From positions 3,410,001 to 3,474,000 of the forward strand of contig NZ_CP017689.1 in NCBI RefSeq assembly GCF_001831495.1: DNA of 64,000 bases. Direction: 5' to 3'. The first letter of the stretch is position 1. Every line of letters starts with the position of its first letter. The notes under the pieces were generated by a model. It did no database searches and was not told the DNA's origin. It worked only from the letters and a program-made list of their open reading frames with translations. This document shows, one piece after another, positions 50,645-59,257 of this stretch. The position numbers were made by a program, and so were the translations under genes. The DNA is from Thalassotalea crassostreae (lineage in GTDB: Bacteria > Pseudomonadota > Gammaproteobacteria > Enterobacterales > Alteromonadaceae).

Positions 50645-51718
50645 TTACGACTCAACCGTGGGCTTTAAATTCTCACGAAGAAACTGAGAAGGGGTTTTAC
50701 CTTGCTCTTTTTTAAATACCGCATTAAAGGTAGATTTTGAATTAAAACCTGAGGCCAAAGCAATTTCTAACAGAGATGCTGAGTCACTATTGCCTGCTAA
50801 GAGCTTTTTCTTTACCTCTGCTATTCTCAAGCTATTTATATAGTCACAAAAATTTCGATTACTGCCTAAGTTGATTGCCCAAGAGATATCTTTCACATTA
50901 ACACCCGTGCTTTGTGCTATATCCGTCACAGTTAACCTTGGTTTTTTAAACATTTCATTTTGTAAAATTAGACTTTCAATATTGGTAAATATGCTTTTTG
51001 CTAAAGCTTTCTCTGCTTGTTTATCGTCCGTAATCTTATGCTCATTTAAGCTTTCATAAAACGTCATTCCATCAAACAATAATGGTTGCCGGATAACTTT
51101 AAATGCTAGATAGCAATAAAGACTAAAAAAGATAACTTCATTTACTAAATACCAAAGTCCCTTGACATGGTCAGAGGTGATAGTTTGCAGATTCATCCTG
51201 ACAAGATCGATAACAGTCGCTACAGCAAAAACAGTTAAGGCTTTTACCAACCACGTCAATTTATAGCTGTCTGCATCAGAACTTACAGCTTTCGAAGTCG
51301 CATGGTAGCGAGAAATAAGACGAAATGACAACAACAGATATATAACTTGGCTTAACGTACCGAAGGCAATAATAAGCTGAGTGTATTGAGTAAAAGGGAG
51401 AGCAATAATAGACAAAATAAAATGCATCGCTTTTTCTTGTCTTTTGAGAGTAACATCATTCACAAGTGAACGAATAAAAAAGTAAAGTATAGGTCCAATG
51501 ACCAATGTAAATGCAGGTGTGATTAGATAATGTTGATTATTTGTATTGGTTCCTTCAAGTGCATTCATTGCACTGAGAATGGCTTGAAAAATAAAAAATA
51601 CCGCTAAGCTGCGATAACGTTCTTGATTCCATATAAGTAATGCAATAAAGCTCATTTGGAATGCAAAAACAATTTGCAAAATATTGACTGGAAGTAATTC
51701 TATATTTTGTAGAAACAT
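50645..51718 (-). CDS. Membrane-anchored AraC-family regulator
   Basis: 357 residues. The N-terminal ~230 residues form six to seven membrane helices, and the C-terminal ~100 residues form two helix-turn-helix units (LTVTDIAQSTGVNVKDISWAI; LLEIALASGFNSKSTFNAVFKKEQGKTPSQF). This architecture senses an envelope or small-molecule signal and binds DNA at the membrane. It lies 108 bp upstream of the S41-like gene and may control it. No clear ribosome site precedes the ATG. Confidence 0.88.
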   Translation of the reverse strand: MFLQNIELLPVNILQIVFAFQMSFIALLIWNQERYRSLAVFFIFQAILSAMNALEGTNTNNQHYLITPAFTLVIGPILYFFIRSLVNDVTLKRQEKAMHFILSIIALPFTQYTQLIIAFGTLSQVIYLLLSFRLISRYHATSKAVSSDADSYKLTWLVKALTVFAVATVIDLVRMNLQTITSDHVKGLWYLVNEVIFFSLYCYLAFKVIRQPLLFDGMTFYESLNEHKITDDKQAEKALAKSIFTNIESLILQNEMFKKPRLTVTDIAQSTGVNVKDISWAINLGSNRNFCDYINSLRIAEVKKKLLAGNSDSASLLEIALASGFNSKSTFNAVFKKEQGKTPSQFLRENLKPTVES

Positions 51719-52446
51719 AAAGGGGTAAACACTATCAGAAAAAGAAACAGGCTTAGTATAATCTAATTGCTAAAGTATGTTGTGAACTTATTGATTTTTC
51801 TTGCGCACAACCTCTACTCATTGACATTAATAATATACATTCGTTGCCGCTTAGCGAATGAGAATATGAGCAAACTTAATACAGCTGAAGGTGAGCGACA
51901 GCAGTGAACTTGAAGCAGACGGTCAGATTACTCACCTTTTAACTTCCGCTTATCGCTCTTAACGGTCGGTCACGACCATCAAAAACCTTGTTTTTGTACA
52001 ATAACATCATGTATTGTGTATTTACAATTTTTAAACATCGCCAACGGCGGGTTTGAGCGTTCAAGAGACGGTCATGCATCTTCTGATTGGGATTACTTTT
52101 TCCCTAAAGCTGACGTTCGTACTTGCTTCTCTAATGTTAACTATTAGCCAAGATTTTATACTCGACTGTAGACGGGTTTAAGCTCCATTGCAGCCGTTGA
52201 TATTACAACACCTGATATTCACTCTGTGAGTCTTTAACAGACATTAGAAGTGTGTCAAATACAGGTTGAAGGAGGAAACTTTCATCATCAATAAAGCGAC
52301 TTGGTTGAACATAATTGAGCTACATGAAATATTCTGTAACAAAAGATAAAGACAACAATGTTGCCCAAGATGTACTAAACGAGTTAACTTCTTCTGAATT
52401 CTAGTCACTTAATGAATATAGAAACCTAATATGTATAACCTAAAAT
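51719..52446. other. 728-bp gene-poor region
   Basis: No convincing gene. Frames are short and interrupted on both strands. A GGAGG site near 52271 has no start codon behind it, and a 26-codon ATG frame at 52324-52404 has no family resemblance. The end contains the 16-bp tandem duplication described separately. It may be decayed coding sequence. Confidence 0.4.
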
Positions 52447-52461
52447 ATGTATAACCTAAAT
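52430..52461 (+). repeat. 16-bp tandem duplication across a start codon
   Basis: The unit ATATGTATAACCTAAA is present twice in a row, duplicating the ATG region of the following gene. The upstream copy (ATG at 52431) reads MYNLKYV then stops, because 16 bases shift the frame; only the second copy continues. Confidence 0.8.
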
Positions 52462-53634
52462 GTAAGAATAAAAATTATATTCCTATTTATCTATTTTCTG
52501 TTGCAAGCAAGCATAGTGCAGGCAAGTTCAGTACAGGAAATAGGCAAAGAATATGAAATAACGGCCAATAAAATTACTGATCAAGTTTTCGTACTATCAG
52601 TAGCCTGGAGTAAAACTTCATTTATCAATAGTGCAATTGTTGTTGGCGACAAAGGAGTCATGTTAATTACTGCACAAATGGAGCCTGTTGCTCCGAGTTT
52701 AGAAGCAAAAATTAAGAAATTAACTGGTAAGCCTGTAACCCATGTTTTGAATGTGGCCTCTGATACGTTTCATTATCATGCAAATGATTATTTTAAAGAA
52801 CGTGGCGCGGAACTTATCAGTCATAGTGAACTTCAATATACCCAAGCAAGCACTCAAATTTTGTTTGATCGAAAATTTTCTATGCAATTTGGCAGTGAAT
52901 TAGTAACAGCAACTTACACACGAGCGCATTCGAAAGGCCAAACAATTGTTTACTTAGAAAACAGTAATGTGATGTTGCTTGGAGATGCCTTTCGTACTGA
53001 CAAATTGGTGTATACCGGTTATCACGGTGTAGAAGGTCAGCTAAGTGGTTTCGCTCAAGCTTATGAAATAGCGAATGACCAAACATTAATTGTTTCAGGA
53101 CATAAAGGAGAGCGATTATTTAGCAAACGTGATGCTTTAAAACAAGCCAGCGCTACGTTAAGTACATTCTCGGAATTGGTTGGTAAAAAGCACAAAGCGG
53201 GAATGACTCTTGAACAAATGATAAGTGATAAGGATCTACAAAGTGCTGTTAATATTTATCCAATTTATAAAGAGAAACCTAGTTTAATTCAATATAATAT
53301 TAAGCAGTTGATCGGAACCGAGTTTACAGAATCTAACTCTATTAGTGATTCAGCCCTAAAGACCTACGTAGGGACTTACCAAAGTGATAAAGGTAGTCTT
53401 TTTAAGGTGGATTTGGTTAATGGACATTTGTTTATTAAGGAAAAAGGAAAATTTCTATTTAAATTAACTTACATGTCTGAAAACAAGTTTTATGTTTGGA
53501 AGTCAAGTACAGAGTCCTTTTATATGCAGTTTCATTTTTCTTCTGACGGAAAGGTTATTGGCGTTTCTCCAAAAATTCCTGAAGGGAGTTATTGGGCTCC
53601 AATTATCGCTACAGGTATACGCCAAAAGCTTTAA
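52447..53634 (+). CDS. Metallo-beta-lactamase-fold protein with eroded metal site
   Basis: 395 residues: signal peptide (to about VQASS), an MBL-like domain (~25-260) and a C-terminal DUF3471-like beta domain (~295-380; LKTYVGTYQSDKGSLFKVDL). Where active MBL proteins have HxHxDH, this one has SDTFHYHAND. The later HxxG..D region survives partly as RAHSKGQ...LLGDAF and SGHKGE. Several zinc ligands are thus missing, suggesting a non-hydrolytic or altered role. The start falls in a tandem duplication. Confidence 0.7.
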   Translation: MYNLNVRIKIIFLFIYFLLQASIVQASSVQEIGKEYEITANKITDQVFVLSVAWSKTSFINSAIVVGDKGVMLITAQMEPVAPSLEAKIKKLTGKPVTHVLNVASDTFHYHANDYFKERGAELISHSELQYTQASTQILFDRKFSMQFGSELVTATYTRAHSKGQTIVYLENSNVMLLGDAFRTDKLVYTGYHGVEGQLSGFAQAYEIANDQTLIVSGHKGERLFSKRDALKQASATLSTFSELVGKKHKAGMTLEQMISDKDLQSAVNIYPIYKEKPSLIQYNIKQLIGTEFTESNSISDSALKTYVGTYQSDKGSLFKVDLVNGHLFIKEKGKFLFKLTYMSENKFYVWKSSTESFYMQFHFSSDGKVIGVSPKIPEGSYWAPIIATGIRQKL

Positions 53635-54122
53635 ACAGATAGAGTAGTTATCTGATGATGCTTATTTAAATAATAAATTAAGCATCTAATCAATCATATG
53701 GTTGTGAACGCAGTGTATTACTCTCATGTTTTAAATCGGAAAATATGCTGCTTTGCTTTAAAGGCTCAATGACTGCTGTGGTGGCTTTGTTCACACTAAT
53801 ACTGAAAGACTTACTGCCAAAAAGCTATCATCAAAAGTCTTAGGTACTTATCTATGGCTAACTTCTTCTTTCGTATCTTTGTTATAGTTATGTTCGCTTA
53901 GTTCAACGTCTGCTTTTTGCTATAATTAAAAATAAAGCCAACTAGTCGTATAGCCGAGTTTGGCACAAACTTGCCGTTCGTAGTTACATTAAAACCGGGG
54001 GCACTTCATAGCATAGTGGTCAATATATGGCGTAGCTAGTTGAGAGTGATCGCTATGTTAATATCGACAAATAGCCTAAAAGTACCCATATTAAAGTTTA
54101 CCCTGCATGAACTTGTATATCA
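53635..54122. other. Gene-poor region downstream of the MBL-fold gene
   Basis: About 490 bp with no supportable gene. It opens with a hairpin (GATGCTTA / TAAGCATC at 53657-53686) without a T tract, a possible weak terminator. Remaining frames are short with no recognisable product. Confidence 0.4.
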
Positions 54123-54317
54123 TCACTGATGATATCGACGTATGTGTTTAATTAATCCATTATCGTCGAACTCCAATAATAAGAATGTCTTTCATTTTTG
54201 ATATGGTTGATAGGCTTCATTATATGCCTCGATGAATAACTCAAGGTTTAGTTCTTTAGCATTTGTTTTAAAGGATGACAGTGTGGCTACCAGTAGCAAT
54301 GTTATATAAGTTTTCAT
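54123..54317 (-). pseudogene. Remnant of an exported NTF2/SnoaL-like protein
   Basis: An ATG at 54317 behind a strong GGAGG reads a signal peptide (MKTYITLLLVATLSSFKTNA) and then KELNLELFIEAYNEAYQPYQK before a TGA at 54192. The same frame continues past the stop with KTFLLLEFDDNGLIKHIRRYHQ, which resembles the final strand of SnoaL-like domains. I infer a large internal deletion plus a stop. A genuine 41-residue secreted peptide ending at 54192 is the alternative. Confidence 0.45.
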
Positions 54318-54460
54318 GGGGGTCCTCCTTTGTTATATACAGTATTGTTTTCAACGTTTATTGCGTAATTGCGAACTTTTATAGGGAATTTTTTGACTGT
54401 TAATGAGGTTTCGAGGTCAATAAGTTCAGTTCATTTTTAATAGTCGAGTATACTTAATGG

Positions 54461-54651
54461 TTAATGATTACGTTGCCTTTCCATGTTTATAATTCTTCCT
54501 GTATTAAACAATCTATTAATACTTTTAACTTCACTTTCTTCTATATAGAATTCAAGTTTAAAGTTATTGTTTTCTGGAATAATAAAACGAGAATCAGTTA
54601 TCGCTTTTAATAAGGTAAGCTCTTTTTCATTAGAATATTTTTTGAAACTTA
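54461..54651 (-). pseudogene. Start-less open frame after plsB, possible gene fragment
   Basis: An open frame overlapping the end of plsB runs about 60 codons (…KKYSNEKELTLLKAITDSRFIIPE… to INMERQRNH) without an ATG, GTG or TTG start. The composition is protein-like (charged helices alternating with strands). It may be the C-terminus of a gene whose start has been lost. No family recognised. Confidence 0.3.
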
Positions 54652-57075
54652 CGAATGCAAAATACTCTGTAAAACATCTTCATCCAATAAATGCACTAAG
54701 ATATCATTCAATTCTGCCAGTTGTTCATTAGCAACAAAACACCCCTGTTCATCGGATTTAATATAACCCCATTCACGTAAGGCATTGACGATGGCCGCTT
54801 GTGCTTTTCGATCAATAAACTCAGGTGCATTGATGTTATGTAACGTCGACATGCGTTTTGCAAGAGTAGTTGCACTTGATTCTAAATCAGAACGGTTAAT
54901 TGGTGCCGCTTGATTAATGATTTTAATCACAATGCTATAACGCTGAACAGTCTCATTGATACACGATGATAGCAAGTTTAGTAAGTAGGTTTTATTGCAA
55001 TCATTATTGCGCGACCAGTAACCTGCTTTACTTTGTTTGATCATATCTTTAGACGCTAAGAAATCCAATATTTCAGCAACTTGTTCAGCTATCACATCTT
55101 TGTTTTGCCATAGATACAATTCCGCTCTCATCAAGCGCGCCATTTGAATCACTTTGTCGCTAATTTCATCAAAGTTAAGTTTGTCGTAGCTTTTTAATAG
55201 ACGACAAACAAGCGCCGGCAACATAAAGGCATGGATGATGTTATTTTTGTAATAACTCATCTCTAATGCGCCTTGCTTACTAAGGGAAATAATTTGTCCC
55301 ATTTCGTCGTCGGTAATCTCGACCTTATTCAACTTAATGACAGCATCAACCAACTCTTTACCTGACTCTTCAGGAATGATGATGTCTGCACTAAATGGCG
55401 CTTTTCGTTGCAAGTCTAAAAAGAAATCTAATTGTTGCTCTAACTCTTTGCGAGTTAATGCTTGGTTTTCTGACGCTAGTAAAATTAATGCCGTTAACGT
55501 CACTGAGTTTAACGCTACCGCTTTATTAATTTCGGTCATCACTTCATTGGCCATGACATTAACAGCTGGAGTTAACCATTGCGGTTTAGGCGGGTCAATT
55601 GGATCAATGCTATCTTTCCAATCAGGCACTTGCTTATTTAGAAATTCATTGATGTTAATCGGCTCACCAAAGTTAACGAAACCTTTACCGTAATTACGCA
55701 GTTTACGAATGGCTTTAATAATGCCAAAGGCAGACTCTTTTTGTTTTGAGCTACCTTTTAATTCTTTATGGTAACTGGCTACTTCCATAACATGCTCATA
55801 ACCAATATAAACAGGTACAAGCGTTAGTGGGCGATCAATACCTTTAAGCATGCTTTGTATAGTCATTGCTAACATACCGGTTTTCGGTTGCAGCAAACGT
55901 CCGGTGCGGCTGCGGCCGCCTTCAGTATAGTATTTCACTGAATAGCCACGATTGAATAGCAAGCCTAAATATTCACGAAAAATTGTAGAATATAAGCGAT
56001 TACCAGCAAAACTTCGGCGAATAAAGAATGCCCCTGCCTTTCTGAAAATTGGCCCTGCTGGCCAGAAGTTTAAGTTAATACCTGCAGCGATCCTTGGCGT
56101 CACTAGACCTTGATGATAAATAACATAGGTTAGTAATAAATAGTCCATGTGCGAACGATGACAAGGCACATAAATAATTTCATGACCTTCTTCTGAAAGT
56201 TTACGTAAGCGCTCACCATTGCGAACTTCAATACCATCGTATAAACGATTCCATAACCAACCTAAAATTCGCTCACCTAAGCGAATCGTGGTTTGACGAT
56301 AATCAGCGGCGATTTCTTTCATCATACCGAGCGCTTGTTTTCTAACTTCAGCTTCAGACAAGCCTTTTGATTTTGCTTCGTCTTTGATAAGTCGTTTAAT
56401 CGCAGGAGTGGCAAACAGCGCGGTAAATTTTTGCTGGCGGTCCATCAAACGTGGACCTTTAGCGGCAATAGTTTGACGATGAAAATGAAAGCGTGTGATG
56501 CGAATTAATTTATGTGCCGCTTTCTCGTCCGTTCCGTGATCATCAGCCATTTGTCTAAAGGATACAGCATCACTAAACTTGGCTAATGTTTCACGCCCTA
56601 AGAACAATACGATCCAAAATTTACGCATAAAGTTAGGTGAAACTTCATCGGCGAGTACGTCACCAACATCTGCTTTTTGTTTGGTTGGCGCGCGCCCCCA
56701 AAGTAAATTCACAGGAATTAACTGGGCATCAGCTTGTGGATTTTTTTGATGATGTTGCAGTAAATCTAAGCCTTGTTGAACGGCATTCGTTGGTTGACTT
56801 GTCACCCATGGGAAAATAGAACTTGGTCTGGCAAGACAAATACAACGATTCATCGACTTACCATTTATTTCGACAATTTCGAGCGGATCAGGAAGTTGTA
56901 ATTTTTTACAGGCTACTTGCAGAGCAATTAGATCACTCGCCGATTGATGACGAACAACGTAAAACACAGACTTACCGTCACCTATATCAAGTGATTCGAT
57001 AGATTCTGGAATTACCTTACATCGCACCAATAACTTCACTGGCCAAGATAGTAAAAAATAGAACAAAGCTCTCAT
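54649..57075 (-). CDS. plsB: Glycerol-3-phosphate 1-O-acyltransferase
   Basis: 808 residues, the full length of the proteobacterial PlsB. The acyltransferase HX4D motif is in VPCHRSHMDYLLL, with GAFFIRRSF, YYTEGGRSRTG and LVPVYIGYE as following blocks. It acylates sn-glycerol-3-phosphate at position 1 at the inner membrane, the first step of phospholipid synthesis. In relatives plsB lies near ubiA and lexA; here lexA is 5.5 kb away with inserted genes. Confidence 0.97.
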   Translation of the reverse strand: MRALFYFLLSWPVKLLVRCKVIPESIESLDIGDGKSVFYVVRHQSASDLIALQVACKKLQLPDPLEIVEINGKSMNRCICLARPSSIFPWVTSQPTNAVQQGLDLLQHHQKNPQADAQLIPVNLLWGRAPTKQKADVGDVLADEVSPNFMRKFWIVLFLGRETLAKFSDAVSFRQMADDHGTDEKAAHKLIRITRFHFHRQTIAAKGPRLMDRQQKFTALFATPAIKRLIKDEAKSKGLSEAEVRKQALGMMKEIAADYRQTTIRLGERILGWLWNRLYDGIEVRNGERLRKLSEEGHEIIYVPCHRSHMDYLLLTYVIYHQGLVTPRIAAGINLNFWPAGPIFRKAGAFFIRRSFAGNRLYSTIFREYLGLLFNRGYSVKYYTEGGRSRTGRLLQPKTGMLAMTIQSMLKGIDRPLTLVPVYIGYEHVMEVASYHKELKGSSKQKESAFGIIKAIRKLRNYGKGFVNFGEPININEFLNKQVPDWKDSIDPIDPPKPQWLTPAVNVMANEVMTEINKAVALNSVTLTALILLASENQALTRKELEQQLDFFLDLQRKAPFSADIIIPEESGKELVDAVIKLNKVEITDDEMGQIISLSKQGALEMSYYKNNIIHAFMLPALVCRLLKSYDKLNFDEISDKVIQMARLMRAELYLWQNKDVIAEQVAEILDFLASKDMIKQSKAGYWSRNNDCNKTYLLNLLSSCINETVQRYSIVIKIINQAAPINRSDLESSATTLAKRMSTLHNINAPEFIDRKAQAAIVNALREWGYIKSDEQGCFVANEQLAELNDILVHLLDEDVLQSILHS

Positions 57076-57307
57076 TGTTTAAATTACTCAAAATGAATGA
57101 TAAAAATTTGCTTAATAATAACATTATTAAGCACTTGTGTGCTATAGCCCTGATATTACCAAGTTGTTACCGAGTGTGAATATGATGTTGCCTTACATCT
57201 TGATAATCTATTGAGAAAACAAGACTTTTTCTCAATTCAAGTATAAGATTAGTACAGAAAACAAACAACAGATACTAAAACCAATCATCACTACAGGGGT
57301 TATCCAC

Positions 57308-58630
57308 ATGAAGTTATTTAAGCAAACGCTTTGTCTGCTGTCATTGCTCAGCATAACAGTGTCAGCAACTGCTGCCGATATTAGCCAACAAGTGAACAAA
57401 GATTACCAACAACATCTTGGTAAATTATGGGATCATTTTCATCAAAATCCTGAATTATCATTAATGGAAACGAAAACGGCGAAACGTTTAGCAGAAGAAA
57501 TCCGCTCACAAGGTTATGAAGTAACAGAAGGTGTTGGTGGTACTGGTATTGTCGCAATATTGAAAAACGGCAAAGGACCAATGGTAATGGTACGAGCTGA
57601 CATGGATGGCTTACCTGTTGTTGAACAATCAGGGCTTAAAAATGCCTCGAAAGTTAAGATGACCGACTGGGATGGTAATGAAGTTGGAGTAATGCATGCC
57701 TGTGGTCACGATGTACATATCACAAGTTTAGTCGGTACCGCGCGCTATATGGCGGCGAATAAGGACCAATGGTCTGGCACATTAATGTTAATTGGCCAAC
57801 CAGCGGAAGAACGAGGCCCGGGTGCATCAGCAATGATGGACGACAATATTTGGAAAACATTTGGCCAGCCTGATTTTGCCTTAGCGTTCCATGTAGATGC
57901 TGGCGCTGTTGCCGGTAAGATCACTATAGACGAAGGCTCACCTTATGCCGGAGCAGACACCGTTGATATCATTGTTCATGGTATAGGTGCTCACGGTGCA
58001 TATCCACACCAAGGCAAAGACCCGATCATGATTGGTGCGCAAATCGTTACCAACTTACAAACCATCATTAGCCGTGAATTAGCACCAAGAGATGCTGGCG
58101 TGATAACCGTTGGTGCGTTCCACTCTGGCACAAAGCACAACATCATTTCTGATCAAGCACATCTGCAAATCACGGTTCGTAGTCTGAATCCAAGAGTGAG
58201 AACACAATTATTAGAGGCAATTGAACGTGTCGCTACCGGTACGGCTCGCACTGCAGGAATGCCAGAAGATAAACTGCCGACCGTAACAGTCAGCGAATTT
58301 TCATTTCCACCGACCTATAATGACAAAGCACTAGCGCAGCGATTAAAAGGTGTTATTGCTGATAAGATGGGCGAAGACAGCATGGTACCACCTGCTGAAA
58401 GTGGCATGGGCGCTGAAGATTTTGGCTTCTTTACTACTGACCCGTATATTCCAAGCGTATACTTTTCAGTCGGTGGTACGCCGCAAGAAGATTTTGATAA
58501 TGAAAAGAATGGTGGTCCGCAAGTGCCAAGCCATCACAGCCCATTATTTAAAATTACGCCTGAACCATCGGTTAAATCTGGCGTAGAAGCAACGGTTCAC
58601 TCGCTTTTGGAGTTGATGCCAAAAACGTAA
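57308..58630 (+). CDS. M20D-family amidohydrolase/peptidase, exported
   Basis: 440 residues with a signal peptide (to VSATAA). Metal-site blocks are HACGHDVH, the Glu pair in QPAEERGPG, and MGAEDFGFF near the end; the lid domain carries GIGAHGAYPHQGKDP. Relatives hydrolyse N-acyl amino acids, hippurate or indole-3-acetyl conjugates. Export to the periplasm suggests scavenging of acylated amino acids. AGGGG precedes the ATG. Confidence 0.92.
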   Translation: MKLFKQTLCLLSLLSITVSATAADISQQVNKDYQQHLGKLWDHFHQNPELSLMETKTAKRLAEEIRSQGYEVTEGVGGTGIVAILKNGKGPMVMVRADMDGLPVVEQSGLKNASKVKMTDWDGNEVGVMHACGHDVHITSLVGTARYMAANKDQWSGTLMLIGQPAEERGPGASAMMDDNIWKTFGQPDFALAFHVDAGAVAGKITIDEGSPYAGADTVDIIVHGIGAHGAYPHQGKDPIMIGAQIVTNLQTIISRELAPRDAGVITVGAFHSGTKHNIISDQAHLQITVRSLNPRVRTQLLEAIERVATGTARTAGMPEDKLPTVTVSEFSFPPTYNDKALAQRLKGVIADKMGEDSMVPPAESGMGAEDFGFFTTDPYIPSVYFSVGGTPQEDFDNEKNGGPQVPSHHSPLFKITPEPSVKSGVEATVHSLLELMPKT

Positions 58631-58682
58631 GCTAAACTGTTTCAAAATCTGAGTTAAACATTTGCATATAAAGGAGATAGCA

Positions 58683-59177
58683 ATGACACAACAAATAACG
58701 GAAAATACTAAAGGCGGCTGTGCATGTGGTTACGTGCGCTACAAACTGACCGCGCAGCCATGCGTTGTTCATTGTTGTCATTGCTTATTGTGTCAGCGGC
58801 AAACCGGCAGTGCATTTGCCGTAAATGCATTGTTTTGGGCCGACGATGTTATTGTAGAAACAGGTAGCGTCAATGAAATAGAAATGGAATCTCCAAGTGG
58901 TAAAGGGCAAACTATCGCTCGTTGCCCAAAATGCGAAGTCGCGGTTTGGAGCAACTATTTTATGGGCGGAATAAAGCAAGGCATTCGCTTTATACGCGTT
59001 GGCACATTAGATAATCCAGAGTTATTGCCACCTGATGTGCATATTTTTACTACAACGAAACAACCCTGGGTAAACTTATCACAAGAAAAACAAGTGGTTG
59101 ATGTATTTTATGATTTTAATGTCGTCTGGTCTCTAGAAAATAACAACAAACGAAAAGATCTATTAGCTAAATTGTAA
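58683..59177 (+). CDS. GFA-family (glutathione-dependent formaldehyde-activating-like) zinc protein
   Basis: 164 residues with the GFA zinc pattern: GGCACGYVRY, HCCHCLLCQRQTGSAFA, and CPKCEVAVWSNY. The family binds glutathione adducts, but most members are of unknown substrate. AAGGAG six bases before the ATG at 58683 fixes the start; a TTG upstream extends the frame without support. Confidence 0.9.
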   Translation: MTQQITENTKGGCACGYVRYKLTAQPCVVHCCHCLLCQRQTGSAFAVNALFWADDVIVETGSVNEIEMESPSGKGQTIARCPKCEVAVWSNYFMGGIKQGIRFIRVGTLDNPELLPPDVHIFTTTKQPWVNLSQEKQVVDVFYDFNVVWSLENNNKRKDLLAKL

Positions 59178-59257
59178 TTTTCTGACATTGGATAAAAATC
59201 AGTAAATTAAATTAGTTAATATAAAAGCAAAGGTTAAAGCTAAGTAGGAATTTAAGG

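Noticed and set aside
52324..52404. 26-codon frame MKYSVTKDKDNN... before the MBL-fold gene
   Set aside because: Bounded by nearby stops, no ribosome site and no recognisable motif; kept only as part of the gene-poor region.
55337..55693. 118-codon open frame antisense to plsB
   Set aside because: It is the shadow of a long, strongly conserved gene and its product resembles nothing.
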